Below, in pieces: positions 45,925 through 58,141 of a DNA stretch of 64,000 nt. A program made the position numbers and the translations under genes. Position 1 is the stretch's first letter. The number at the start of each line of letters is the position of its first letter. Under the pieces are notes generated by a model, which ran no database searches, was not told where the DNA came from, and was given only the letters and a program-made list of their open reading frames with translations. The DNA lies in contig KL197713.1 in NCBI GenBank assembly GCA_000697665.1, forward strand, positions 739,605-803,604, given 5' to 3'. Origin of the DNA: Jaapia argillacea MUCL 33604. Its lineage: Eukaryota; Basidiomycota; Agaricomycetes; Jaapiales; Jaapiaceae.

Positions 45925-46342
45925 GGAGAAGTGCAGAAGACGAGGCTTGGATATTGTGAAGTGCGGAACCCTGCTGTGCTTGTGTGGAGAACGGCGTAAT
46001 CCTCTGGAGTTGATCGAGGCAGAATTCCAAAAATAGTCGCCAAGATAAGATAAGATTCAAGTGATAAGATAAATAAATTGACCGTCGATAACCTTGTCCT
46101 CCAACCCTCGGTCCGAGCCTCGTCCAACTGACCAGTTGTTCAGCATTTCTGTCCACACACCCAGCGGAGTCGGTGACCCGTCCCTACAATTGTACCCCTG
46201 CTTTATCTTGGTCATGTATAAATAGTTGAGATACATGTCGCGATCGATATCTCTCGCCAGGTTCCTCCACTTCAGCCCGTACAGATCGAGTCCAAACCGC
46301 GGCATCGTATATTCTACTCTTCATACCACCAGCCGAAGAAAA
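45925..46342. other. Divergent promoter region OTU/aldo-keto reductase
   Basis: This 418-base gap between the two start codons has no recognisable gene. Short minus-strand frames (46,057-46,387) lack motifs. Confidence 0.5.
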
Positions 46343-47756
46343 ATGGCGCCTCATATCCCTTTGTTGTTTGTGAGCATTCTTTTTCACAAATTTCTCTTCG
46401 TTTCTTGACTAGAACTCGGCCGCCTTCTAGGGTACGATGACGATGGGTGCCCCTGGGAAGAATGGTGTCCGCAATGATGACCTGAAGGAGTGTCAGGGAA
46501 TCATAGACACCTTCTTTAAGTTTGGGCATCGAGAAATTGATACGGCGAGGATGTATGCCGAGGGAACGACGGAAGAGGTACGTCGGACCTGTGTATTGTC
46601 TTTGCAAGAGTTATGACACATTGAAGCTGACATCGGTCTTTCTCAAAGTACCTTGCACAACTAGATTTGAAGGATGCTACAATCGACACCAAGTGATTTC
46701 CCTTCATTATGAACTTGATTTATTGGTCGCTTACAACTAACATATTCACCATAATAGAGTGTACCCATACAAACCTGGCGTCCACGAACCTTCCTCCCTC
46801 CGCTCCCATTTCCTCGCTTCGCTCAAGGCATTGAACCGCAAAAAGGTTCGAGTCTTCTATCTTCATGCACCCGACCGCAGTGTTCCCTTTGAGGACACTG
46901 TCCGCGAAGTTAACAAACTCTACCAAGAGGGACTCTTGTACGTCCGCTAACTCTTGTCCGCCTTCGAGTCCTCTATCTGATGCGTGAGCCTTTGCAGTGA
47001 GATTTTTGGATTGAGTAACTACGCCGCTTGGGAAGTGGCCGAGATTGTCAGTATCTGCAAAGCGAATGGGTGGGTTCAACCAGGGATTTACCAAGCGTAC
47101 GTCTGCTCACTTTTTCGAACTGCAATGAAATGTTTGACACTGGTTTATAGAATGTACAACGCCATCACCCGAGCTATTGAACCTGAACTTGTACCAATGT
47201 GCAGGAAGTACGGGATTAGAATCGTCATCTATAATCCTCTCGCGTATGTACCCATTCCCAACCGCCTTACTCGAGACTGGAAGCACAATTTGACTCCGGT
47301 TTTTTTTCATTCCAGCGGAGGGTTTTTCGCAGGGAAAGTCGCAAGCGTAGCAGATGAAGCCCCGAAAGGCGGCCGTTTCGATCCCAGTTCGCCTCAAGGA
47401 CAGATGTATCGCAAGAGGTACCTTAACGAAGGATACTTTAAGGCGTTGGAGGTTATCAAATCTGTTGCTGTACGTCCTCCTTGTTGTACCCTTGCCGACT
47501 ACGATTGCTCATCTTGTAATTCTGGTTTATGCAGGACAAGAATAACCTCCGCCTAACAGAAATTGCCCTCCGCTGGGTCCAACACCACTCTCTCCTCATC
47601 CCCTCAGATGGGGTGATCCTTGGAGCCAGTAGTGCAGCTCAGTTGGTCCAAAACTGTGAAGATTCGGAGAAGGGACCGTTACCTCAGGATGTTCTCGACG
47701 CACTTGATGAGGCGTGGAGTGTTGTCATGAGTAGGGCACCTACATATTGGAGGTGA
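46343..47756 (+). CDS. Aldo-keto reductase, AKR7 (aflatoxin aldehyde reductase) type
   Basis: This NADPH-dependent reductase acts on aldehydes such as aflatoxin dialdehyde or succinic semialdehyde. The ATG at 46343 opens MAPHIPLLF, joined by a short intron to GTMTMGAPG. GHREIDTARMYAEGTTEE contains the catalytic Asp and Tyr. TIDTKVYPYKPG is restored only when an intron from about 46,689 to 46,758 is removed; it supplies the catalytic Lys. Then come VFYLHAPDRSVPFEDT (catalytic His), FGLSNYAAWEVAEI, RIVIYNPLAGGFFAGK and EIALRWVQHHSLL. The cofactor site GVILGASSAAQLVQN is followed by the end SRAPTYWR at 47756. Seven introns give about 330 residues, the usual AKR7 length. The physiological substrate is not evident. 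Confidence 0.92.
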
Positions 47757-48646
47757 GAGGTGGTTGAGGCCTGGGAAGTATTGGGGATTGTATGAGTAGT
47801 TCGTATGGATATGCCGTTCAATGTGAGGGTTGTGACAGTGGTTTTGAATGCTATTCTGCTGGACCACGGGCGTTAATCCTGGAAAAACTGAAGTTCTCGA
47901 TACCAATATGTGACACTCTTCTTCAAGCGCGGGAGCCAGACTCGGACACGCAACTGGTTTGGTTTGAAAATATCTCGGAGGGAGGGGAACGATCTGGCGA
48001 AGGCTCGCCCCAAAGAAGGTCATATTCCGTGCGTAGCAAGGAGATGTCTTAAACATACTTACCGGCAGATGAGAGATTCTCTTCCATTGTATTAAACTTT
48101 CCTATCGCCCATACTACTCACGAGCCGAAGGATTTCAAAAACCCGAGCAAATTTTTGATTCGAAAAACTCGTCGGAAATGGGGCTCATCCATTGACGGGA
48201 CACGGGCGGAAATGAAAGACACGCTGTACATACAGGCCTGCGTAGACACACATACGCCCACCCCCAGCGATTCATAACTTAAGCGCTGGATTGAGTGCTG
48301 CGCCTGAAAATTTCTTGCCAGCTGCGATGCCTCGACCTTTGGGATAGTTGGGTGTGCACTGCTGAGACTCCACATGACCCGGCCAATTTCTTGCTCGGTT
48401 GTTTGATAAAAGCGCGGGGATGTCTGAGCGTCTGAGCAAACACGATGCCGTCGGAGGTGCAAAGGAACACTGCAGACAAGGAAAGTGCCACGCACAGCCA
48501 CGCAGATTGCAGATCTTTGTCGATCGGAGTCAACTGCCAAACTCGTCAGTCTCCAGATCTTATCCCTTCATCACTCGCACCATTATTATCTCTTCTACTC
48601 TTCCTCCATTACCCTGCCTTCCGAAACCTAGGAACTGACAACGAAT
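47757..48646. other. Intergenic region upstream of the SmgGDS-like gene
   Basis: Minus-strand frames of 125 and 140 codons occur at 47,679-48,056 and 48,118-48,540. The second begins at a TTG and neither shows a motif. I read the 890 bases as untranslated and promoter sequence. Confidence 0.45.
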
Positions 48647-51475
48647 ATGATGAATGGATTGAAACCGCTGCTAGATCCCTCTACTTCTCCGCTGAAACTG
48701 GCTGAATTACTCGCTGAGTTGCCGGCAGAAACCGACGATCAGTGGCTTGCCGTTGAGACCACCGCGCAGGCCTTGGCCAACGGGTTGAGATTGAAGGATG
48801 GACAAGGCGAGTTATTTCTTTCAGCGAGGACCAGAAGGGGATCATCAAATAGGGCCAATATATGTATACTAGCGCCCTTGGCTGAGAGGCGCCAAGGCGC
48901 TCTGGTGGCAAGTCGGCCGTCCATTGTTGGCGTGCTTAGCTTCTTGTGACCTGAGTAGCTAGTCTCACTTGGTGGAGATATCCATTCTGTCCGCCATCTT
49001 CTGTGGATCCATTTGTTTCATGTGGCGCTGAATTCTTACACTTTCAAATAGATACCCGTACAACACTCGGGAAGACAACCCTACCACGGACCTTAACCTC
49101 GCTCCTGAATACTAGTAGTGGTACATCGAGCCAGCCGAGGACGAGCGCGATATTCGAGATTCTCAGGGTTGGAGCGAACTTATGCGTCGATCATGGTACG
49201 TTTTGCTTAATAAATGCCTTCCGGTAGCTGCTGAAAATATGCAGATGAAAATCGAAGCCTCTTACTTGACGCTGGCTTCCCTCAAGCGGTTTTGTCGCTG
49301 CTTGAAAGTTATGCAGACTTGATATCGCCCACTAGGCCGTATTCTGAACCTCTCCCCCTCTCCCTCCTCGACCTTAAAGTTGTCAGGACGGCCATCGGCG
49401 TCCTTCTGAATGCTAGTATTGGTCATGGTCAGTCACTAAATTCAAAATCGGTCGTTCCAGGGTGCTGATTTCAGTCCAGATGCTGTCAAATCCAGATTGA
49501 TATCCCTCGAAGCTGCAGTGACCGTTCTCCGCTTATCCTCGGCGATTTACCCCTCTGGATCCTGGTTAACTGCACAGCCGGAGGCGGATGCCTCAGAAGC
49601 CGCGGTTATCGAGTCTTGGAACCTGCGGAGTAGCCTTTCGAATTGGTCTTGGAGGGTTATTGGGGAATTGAAGGACGATCGTGAGTCCGAGGTCATCCTG
49701 CCTCAATGCTGGGTTAATATGTCCTTTAAATAGCCCAACAGACATTCTCTTCGGATCTTATTCCTGTCATTGTCTGCCCTCTCCTATCTTTCATCCCTCC
49801 GTATGCGTCCCCTTCGGGCATATTTTCTGGGCCAGATGTATCGGCCCTCCGCCGCACGCTCCTCCAAGCCGATTTTGCAGCATTGGAAGAGTCCTGCAGT
49901 CTGATCGAATCAATGACCCTCGATGTCTCTGATATCCGGCTGTCTCTCGCTCGACGAATTCCTAATCCCTCTGACCCGCAAGGCGCGGATTGTCTCTCAA
50001 ATATCCTAACATTCATAGAACACGCCGCGTTTCCTCCCCTCTGGTCTTCTGATATATCAGCGGAGGAGAATAGGGCGAGGGAAAGGACATTCGGGTTTTG
50101 CAAAGCGGCCTTGATTAAAGGTGTTGTTGAAATCGCAGGTGAGGAGAAGAACGAGGATGTATTATGGGAGGAAGGTGGTGGAGAATTTATCCAAAGAATG
50201 GTCGGTTGGATCAACAAGTACAAAGATCTTAGTGGGTCGAATATAAGGGATGACCTGATTATTTGTGCTACTCTCAGTCTGGGTAATTTGGTGAGGCAAG
50301 GTAAGCCGTACGACTCAATTCATCCAGAGCGAGAAGACACTGACGGAACGATAGATGTCCATTCCTCCGCTATCATTCGGCCACCAATTGCTCTGGCACC
50401 TACACTGGCTGAGTTGCTTCAACCTGAAGCCGATATCAAGGTTAAGCATGGGATCGTGGGCCTGTTAAAGAATATCGCTCAATTCCCAGCCAATCGAGGG
50501 CCTCTTGGCGAATCTGGCATCATTCGTCGCCTCATTGCTTCGGATCTATACGCAGAGAAGTCTGATATCGCAGAGACTGTCGAAGTATCCGCGATTGGGG
50601 TTGCGAAACACCTCTGCAATGGCAACGGTTAGTCATCATCTGCATCGGAGGACGAATATTAAAAGTATTAATCCCCTGCAGTGGATAATTGTATTGCTCT
50701 CGTCGAATTGTCTGACGACGAACGTAATCCGTCGTCTGGATTGGACCGGATAATTGCCCTTGTCCAGAGAACCGACGCTGTCACGATCAAGAGCGAGGGA
50801 ACTCGGGTTCTTGTGAACGTTATCAAGACGCTGTGGTCCAGCGACGGGTCCGCGGGTGGTGATGAGCAGCGAGCAAAGAAACGTCGTGAGGCTATGCAAG
50901 CCGTAGTAAACCCTTCCAGTGCTGCTGCTTTGGCGCAACTCGCTGGTCGCAGTCGGAAATACCCACTTTTGGTAAACGAGGCTGTCGTCGCTCTGTCACT
51001 CATCAGCATGCATGCCAGCGGCGGTGAGTGTGATCCTCTGGTCCGGAGAACTATCGATGATTTGACCATTCGATTACATCTAGGCAAGGTTGTTCTTGAC
51101 GCCATCATGAACACTCTCCCTCGTGAAGCTGCTGCCCCCACACCAAAGTCAAGCATCCCTTCGATCTCTTCACCTGGTTCCGTCTCCTCTCCAGCTGTTC
51201 GACACCCAGCCCGCGCGTTGGATATGCTTGTGACCGTTCTGAAAAACCTGGACACCCGCTATCCTTTCCCACCCGAGGTTCGCGCCAATGTCTGTGCATT
51301 ACTCGGCCAGTTGGGCAGAAAGGGAGTTGTGAAAGACGAAGACAATCGAGCGCCGGACCTTCAGCAGGTTAAGGACGCCACGAGGAGTGCATTAGAGGCT
51401 GCTGCTAGTATCGCAGACCAGGAGGTCTTGAGCAATGCAGCCAAGAAGGCGTTGGAAACATGGGGGACAGCTTAG
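48647..51475 (+). CDS. Armadillo-repeat protein, SmgGDS (RAP1GDS1)-like
   Basis: SmgGDS proteins are armadillo solenoids that act as chaperone-exchange factors for small GTPases with polybasic tails. The likely start is the ATG at 48647 (MNGLKPLLDPSTSPLKLAELL), but the splicing of the first two exons is unsure. The pattern becomes firm at about 49,130 with SAIFEILRVGANLCVDHDENR, split by an intron. It continues LLDAGFPQAVLSLLESY and VVRTAIGVLLNASIGHD. The armadillo repeats run through LIICATLSLGNLVRQGK, VKHGIVGLLKNIAQF, VSAIGVAKHLCNGN, KSEGTRVLVNVIKTLW and LLVNEAVVALSLISMHA. The C-terminal part is helical and ends KKALETWGTA at 51475. The protein is near 800 residues. A different cytosolic armadillo protein is a possible alternative. 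Confidence 0.65.
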
Positions 51476-51772
51476 GAGATATGCACATTTTAGCAACGAT
51501 AGCACATAGTGTAGCTTCCTTGACACGACTTGTATCCGGTGTCGATACCATCTTCACAGACCTGTGGAAATTGGTTAATATCATTGCAGGAGCGTCGCGC
51601 ACCCTGTACGTCACGTTGTAGTCACACTCCGTTAAGCATGACGAGACGCGTTCTCGGTAACGAATTGCCGACGTGCGAGTGTTATCACACAGACAATGCT
51701 CGCGCCCTCGTCCTTGTCGGGAGTTGGCCCTCCTACAACTCCTGAACTTTACGTACCGCTCTCCACTGGATC

Positions 51773-53067
51773 ATGACGACCATTACTGTCGAGATCTCTC
51801 AAGGAATTGCCACCATCACATTGAACCGTCCCCAAAGCCTCAATGCGTTGATGCCAGAAGGTTTGCTGATGCCGTCTGCATTACGATTTTCGCTCATGAT
51901 GCGTCTGTAGATTATACCTGCTTTGCGGATACCTTGAGAGAGCTCGATAGGAGAGACGACGTCTTGGTGACCGTGTGGCAAGGCACGTACTGACATCGGT
52001 TAATAGTTCTTCCTGCGTCTGATTCCTACCAGCTACGGGGAAGTGGTTCTGCGCGTAGGCTTTTCCCTGCCTGTGGTAAATCATGTCCACAGCTGAATTT
52101 GCTACTTCAAAGGGGAACTAATGTCAGGGCCAATACCCATGTGGAGGTCTTGGATACCGTTCGAGATCAATTTTACCACCGTGTTGCCAGGACTAGTACC
52201 GACTGTGGAAGAGCTGTATGACATTCCGACCAGGTAGCGAGATGATCCCGTTCTCATAAATAAATTCTTAGTTGTATACCCACCGGAAGATCCTAGTCGC
52301 GGCGTTAAACGGGCCTGTCATGGGTGAGTGCTACACTTTACTCTTGATTATGAACTCGAACTGACTCCATCGACCGACAATTTTCCAGGAATTGCTGCTG
52401 GTTTGTGCTTCGTGGTGTGTCCTACGATCCATCTGATAGTCTTCAGCGTTCCTGGGCCACTTTGACTTTATCTACTGCATGCCAAATGCTTGGCTTTCGG
52501 TCCCATTCACCTTTCTGGGTAAGTTTTTCAAAATTCCGATGCTAACACTTGGCTGAGATCTTGTTAACCGTCTTCAGGGATTGTCACCGAAGGAGGGTCA
52601 AGCGTTAGCTTCGTCAACCGAAGTAGGAGCATCCAACTCATCCCACGTTTCTCCTATCTGACCTTTTCCATCAGTGGGCCTTGCCAAGGCGAATGAAGTG
52701 CTCATTTGGGGCAAGAAGAAACAGGCGGGAGAGTTGCTCAACTGCGGTTTCGTGAAGTACGTCCCCCGCAAACCCTCCTCGCTCACCCATTAATCACTTC
52801 CCCTGTAACAGCGAAATCTTTCAGGCCCAGTCCGTCGAATCCTTTCATTCCGCCGTGCGGACAAAACTCTTGGATGAATTGGCGGGCCTGGACCCTACTG
52901 CTCTACTGGCGGTGAAGAAGTTGTTGAAGGAGGGGTTGAAAGATAAGAGTGACCCAGATGCTGTGAATCTTCGTGAAAGTTATGAGCAGGCAGAGAGGTT
53001 CGCTAGTGGGATACCAACGGAGCGCTTTGCCTTGATCGCAAGGAAGGAGATCCGACACAAGTTGTAG
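51773..53067 (+). CDS. ECI1: Peroxisomal enoyl-CoA hydratase/isomerase (ECI-like)
   Basis: This crotonase-fold enzyme isomerises double bonds of enoyl-CoAs during beta-oxidation of unsaturated fatty acids. The ATG at 51773 begins TTITVEISQGIATITLNRPQSLNAL, the standard crotonase start. The next exon reads FADTLRELDRRDDVLVTVWQG. After introns, GKWFCA and LVAALNGPVMGIAA form the oxyanion-hole region. Further exons read GHFDFIYCMPNAWLSVPFTFLG, then IVTEGGSSVSFVNRMGLAKANEVLIWGKKK, with the catalytic Glu in TEGGS. The C-terminus ends RHKL, a variant of the peroxisomal PTS1 signal and close to the HRL of yeast Eci1. Six or seven short introns split it, and the exon order near 52,020-52,250 is the least sure part. 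The length is about 270 residues. Confidence 0.82.
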
Positions 53068-53637
53068 GAGGTTGTCGATCTCGTAACTATCACTTGGATG
53101 TATTCTGTGCGTGCTCAAATTACATTGTGACACGACTCTCGTGTTGCTCTTCCCCCTCCCTCATCAAATCAGATATTAGATATTCGATTCCTTCGCATCT
53201 ACTCGGTTGATCACCGTACCACTAAATCCGACATAGACAAGCATAGACATCGTTCCGGAGTTCATTCCATTCCATGGATTAGGTCGCACCGACAGATGCT
53301 TCTCCCAGGTCCACATGAGTATCGGGAACCGCCTTCCTGAGACTCGAATCAATAGTTGGGTGCAAGCTCGCTGCTCGGCGGAGAGGGGCCGCTTGACCGA
53401 GACTTAAAGGACCCACAAAACCGACGTGACTTAGCGGCAATATTCTTATTGTCCCCAAGGGAGTACAAAAGGACGCATGGGTGGCGTGCCAGATGTTCTG
53501 TTTATAATCCCCTTCGTGTCCGAAACCAACCACTCATCAGTCTCGCGACCTCAGGTTGAGGCTGTAGACGTGTGAGTCATATGCCCCCCCCCCCTGCACC
53601 GAGCTGACCGACTCATTTGCATCCCAGAAGCTCTAAC
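53068..53637. other. Intergenic region with an 11-C run
   Basis: The 570 bases between ECI1 and the Nudix gene include a homopolymer of eleven C at 53584-53594. A possible 5'-UTR intron for the Nudix gene lies at about 53,573-53,629 (GTGAGTCA...CCCAG). Nothing else is seen. Confidence 0.45.
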
Positions 53638-54180
53638 ATGGCATCTTCGACCCATCCTTCGACCCAGTACTCCAGCACTGACTTCGTTGTCTCGGCTGGG
53701 TCGGTCATGTTTTGACGGTCGTCCAAAGCAGGAAATTGGGAGATATGTCTGCTTTATGAGAAGAAAAAAGGAGAATGGCTCCTACCCAAAGGCCGGAAGG
53801 ATTGTGGGGAATCGATTGAGAGCGCAGCTGTCCGCGAAACTTTCGAAGAGACGGACTACCCTTGCGAGCTCCTCCCCTGTCGTATGCCCACAAGAGCGCC
53901 TGTTCCAAGATCATCCACACCAGACATCGTGCAGACCTTGGAGAGGATCTCCGAGCCAATCACCGTGACGGTCCGTCATCTGGGAAATAAGGGACTCAAG
54001 ATCATATGGTGGTTCACAACTTGCGTCAAAATGGACCAGGAGCGGACGGTAGGAACTCAGATGGAGAACGAGAGTTTTGATTCACGCTTCTTTGACGCAG
54101 ACGAGGCAGTCTTGAAGTTATCCTTCGAGGGCGATCGAGAAGTGGCTGCGCACGCCTTGGCGATAGTGAGGTCAAACTGA
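53638..54180 (+). CDS. Nudix hydrolase with one in-frame TGA
   Basis: Nudix enzymes hydrolyse nucleoside diphosphates linked to another group; this type is close to diphosphoinositol-polyphosphate phosphohydrolases. From the ATG at 53638 the frame reads DFVVSAGSVMF, then a TGA at 53713-53715. It continues in the same frame with AGNWEICLLYEKKKGEWLLPKGRKD and stays open to 54180. The Nudix box fits GX5EX7REXXEEXG, read as GRKDCGE through RETFEETD. The final Gly is Asp, a small deviation. The frame before and after the TGA belongs to one domain, with the stop falling between two strands. No intron with a proper phase removes the TGA without cutting into the conserved SAGSV strand. It is either a young pseudogene, a read-through gene or a base error. 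Without the stop it would be 180 residues. The gene is tail to tail with Argonaute. Confidence 0.7.
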
Positions 54181-54360
54181 GAGGTAGGAAGCTTCATGAC
54201 ATGTATCCCACTTAACATCGACCAATTAATTTTATAATCTACAGCAGGGTACAACATGAAATATAAAGGGGCCTATGAGGATTACAGTACAACGAACGAG
54301 AAAACATGTCTTATACACTTAGGGTACTCGCAGCCGCTCCAGCCTGTCGATTGAAGTGAC

Positions 54361-57300
54361 TTACAAGAAATACATTGTATTCTTCATATTTTCAGCCACC
54401 TTGTTGAATTTACTTTGGAAGAATTGCAGGTCAAAGCCTCCTTGAGAGTTGACGGATCCTTCTTCCCAGTATTGCATTTCAGGTGGGAAGTGGAGCTTTG
54501 CCCTTCGGCATACCAGCTACATAGCATGAGTCAATTGTATTCAGAGGTGATTGATTGGCCGAACCACTCACGTCGGCATCTGAGGGAATAAGTCAGAACC
54601 ACAGATACGAAGCACGGATACAGGTACTCACAATATACTGGGGCGGGGATGGAGACGGAACGGGTCGCACGAGCATAGTTGTAACAGAGTAAATAAGACA
54701 AGGATTGAAGGCTGAACAAGTGTGCATCAGTGTTCATCTCGCATGTCACAAGTGCAAACGACAGACAAATCAATGCTGAAGTTATTCTCGTCTTTGACAA
54801 CGACATAGTGGCTGGGACGAGATGCTGTATAACTGAGGTCAGGGCGGTGCTGATCGCACCTTACGAAATGTACGCACTTCCACCCGGTAAACTTGATTGA
54901 CTCTGGACATAGAAATCCATATCACTTGGATGGGTAATGCGATCGTCGACAACCAACCCAGCCAAACAATTGCCATTCTGTTCGACGCTATTGGGTTGGG
55001 GGAAAAAGCGGACATGATGTCGTTTGCCGACGACAATGTAAGTAAGTCTGGGACGCTCCTCAAGACGTTTTGTATTGAGTACCTCTATAAAACCAGGGTG
55101 GTCAAAAGGTGCAGAGAACGAGAAACCAGCGATTGGGACCTTCGATAGCTCTGATCTCGTTCCCTATGCCGTCCTGTTCATATTGATATTCTCCCTCTGA
55201 AACCCCGTCTCGGTAGATGATGAGTCTCATGGGGACAATTTTGATTCCTGCCTCTTTATTGGAGTTTGCCTCTTCGAAACATGTCAGGGCTCGCTGACAT
55301 AAAGTTAGCTCATGTGTAGAACTAGTTCACATGTATATCTTACCTCGAGCATTGTACCAATATTAGCAATGACTTCTTCTCGAGGACGCTGGACAGACAT
55401 CGATGCAACATACTTCGTAGCATTATTGTCATACGAAGACACCATAGAAGCAATCGATGGACGAGCCGGGGTGTCAGGATGAGTAACATCAGCTCCTGTC
55501 AACCAGATTGAGGTATCGTTGCGGGTGAAAGAGGCATCACGTACCTATAATCATACTCGGTATCCTTTGGAACTCTCTCAAATGCAAATCGTCGGCTTGA
55601 AGATTGACGCCTCCCAATTTTACGTTGATCCTGCCGACTCGCGTTCAAGATACCGTAGAGCAAGAGGAATAAGATACTCACTTGAGACACAGGTTCCTCC
55701 AATACTGGTCGTTGTACCTCTTCCTTGGGATTACTCGCTAATAAAGATGAATTCATACAAGAAAGCACTAAATGGTGGGAACGATGTACCATGCATTGGG
55801 TTACGACACCCTTCTGAATGTCTCCGAATCTCTTTACTCGGATATATATATCGAGGGCATTCTTGGGTAAGATAGCGAGGGTGAGCTGTGCTCGGCACTG
55901 GCCAGCGATGTGCTTGATACTCTGTCCCGACAGATTCCGTTAGTTGGCATCGGGACAAAAGGAAGCGAATTACCCCTTCAACGTCTTGATTACCCACGCC
56001 AATCACAATTTTTGGGTCAGGACGAACTGGAGAGGATGAGTACGTGGCTGAGAGCAGAGATCGCACAAAACTGACCCATTCCTAGCGAATAAATTAATAT
56101 AGAGTCAATCCAGCAAAAGAAACCTCTTACCAAGACTCCGCATGACATTTACAAGCTCATTTGCCCAACCTCGCACAGTATCCTCACGTTCATGGCTCCA
56201 GTCTATCACTGCGAGAGGACCCAGGAACGGTTTCGGTATGAGAAATTCGTGGCCAGTCATATTCCAGACACCAGGGTTTCTTTGAGAAGCCTATTCGAAT
56301 GCACTATCAGGGGTGAATCAGATATGATAGACTTGCAGTTACATTGAAAACTGATGGGCCACCCGGACCTGGACCTGCAGCCTTGCCAAGGATAATCCGA
56401 GGAGCGGGCAATATTCGTGCCTTCACGTCGAGCATTGATGGGGAAACAGATACGCCGTAGCTCCTCAGATAGTCAGACCTGCCATACTCGAGAGACTTTG
56501 GGGAACGTCACTATTTTCATCTGTCCATATCGCCAGGAAATAGTACGTACATCCCAACCTTCCATGATCATCCGGGCGCGTATAGCAGGGGGATGTTTCG
56601 AGAATTTGATCATATCGTCCTTTACCTGCTGAGGAGGCTGTTTCTTGAACATTTGACCAGGAGCAGCGTGACAGACACTCAATGGAAATATTGCCGTGGA
56701 GCCTATCTTCACTCCAATCATATCAGGATTGATATTCTCCCGATGGGCTTTACGGAAATGTTGCTGAGTAGAGTTACCATGAGTGACCATCAGATATGCT
56801 CATACTATCACGCACCTCGACAGTGAGTTTCTGGTCTCCTTTCTCGAATACTACACGCCCAGCGTGTTTGACTACGTCTTGGATACGGTAGCTTCGTCGA
56901 TTGGGTTTGACCTTGATGACGACGAATATCCCTTTCAAAAAGTGTCGAATTTTCTGGAATTCCTGATCGGTCAGATTACAAAGTCTCGAAGGGTTCGCGA
57001 GGCCAAGGTATTCCAAGCATAGCTGTGTCAGGGGGATTTCACGTATCCTAGAAAGCAGTCAGTCCCATTGAAGAATACGACGAAGCGAATTCGTACATGA
57101 GTCCAGTCGCAATGTCGACATTGATGATGATTCCACCCAGGCTGGGCCGGACGGATCTACAGTTCTCGTTCTCAGCGGGAGCTGACGGCTACAGGGAAGT
57201 AAACCATACTGAAAATAACCCCGACGCAATTCAAACGCAGTTGAAACACTCTTGTTGGCTTCGACAAAAAATGACCGTGCGTTGTGAGGTTTGTTCCTGT

Positions 57301-58141
57301 CAACGAGAGGTCAACACTTGCGACATATCCGAGCCTCCGTGAATTGTACCTACTTCATAGGCTGAGCTCTAACAAGGACATTCAGTGCGCCAATCGCGGT
57401 TAATGCTTCAGGACGAGGAGCACCGCTGCCCTGGAGAAGTCCTTGGAGCTCACTGACAGAGTATCTGAATACCAACGAGTGTATTAATGGAAAAGGGTAT
57501 ACCTGAGGGTCACAGTCGCAGCCCAGTTGATGATAACAATAGCTTGGGCTGGTGGCCTCCCATCTCGCCGGGGTCTCAATTGATCTTCGTCGCCCTCAGT
57601 CCACGGCACCAAAAACTAGGCGAATGAGAGATGATACTTGTCGACAACTCAGATAACGGACTAACTTGCTCAATGTTCCCGCCGCCGTGGAGTTCAAGCT
57701 TGTGCTTTGACCTGCGAAGATCCTCAGCACCGTTTATCTACGGCGACCCAAATAGAGACTTACCACAGATTCTTCTTTCCATCGAATGGTACTCGGGGTT
57801 GAAAGATGTCGGGTCTCATTCGAGATTGAAGACGGTCCATAATTTCCATGCCCTTGCGCTGCGATATAACAGAATCCTCGTTCGGCCTCCTGGGTTCTTT
57901 CTCCTTGATAACTTCACCATCCACCATGAGGATAGCAATAGTGATTGAGCTGGAGCACATTCTTACCAACTAAGAGAGTCACATTCAACAGAGTCGCATG
58001 AGCCATAAACTACGTCGAGGGGAAACCGGAACGCGCACCATCATAATGGTGAAGGACCTTGGGAGCATCCCAGGAAACTTTGAACGCATTGACGTTGACT
58101 TGGACAGCGGTGCCTATCCTGCCATGTCTGGGCTTGTCCAT
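54361..58141 (-). CDS. Argonaute (QDE-2-like RNA silencing slicer)
   Basis: Argonaute binds small RNAs and silences matching transcripts. The visible start is the ATG at 58141 (DKPRHGRIGTAVQVNVNAFKVSW), joined by an intron to the N domain with ILMVDGEVIKE and RPDIFQPRVPFDGKKNL. Near 57,400 is ALTAIGALNVLVRAQP. The PAZ region includes GLANPSRLCNLTDQEF, HFLKGIFVVIKVKPNRRSY and IFPLSVCHAAPGQMFKK. The PIWI domain has QLTLAILPKNALDIYIRVKRFGD, VVTQCM, GADVTHPDTPARPS, IIYRDGVSEGEYQ, LTYIVVGKRHHVRFFP and RPSHYVVVKDENNF. It ends MYFL at 54361. The two catalytic Asp, a Glu in PREEVIAN and the terminal His are in place, so slicing activity is plausible. About 15 introns are implied, giving some 900 residues. 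An extra upstream exon with a Gly-rich leader cannot be excluded. Confidence 0.9.

Noticed and set aside
48118-48540. A 140-codon minus-strand frame upstream of the SmgGDS-like gene
   Set aside because: It starts at a TTG, shows no recognisable family and lies in a region that reads as promoter sequence.
54531-54806. Apparent small secreted protein on the minus strand (MSLSKTRITSALICLSFALVTC...)
   Set aside because: In the neighbouring phase the same bases read SHYVVVKDENNF and then SLQSLSYLLCYNYARATRSVS, the C-terminus of the Argonaute PIWI domain. The signal-peptide look is a frame artefact.
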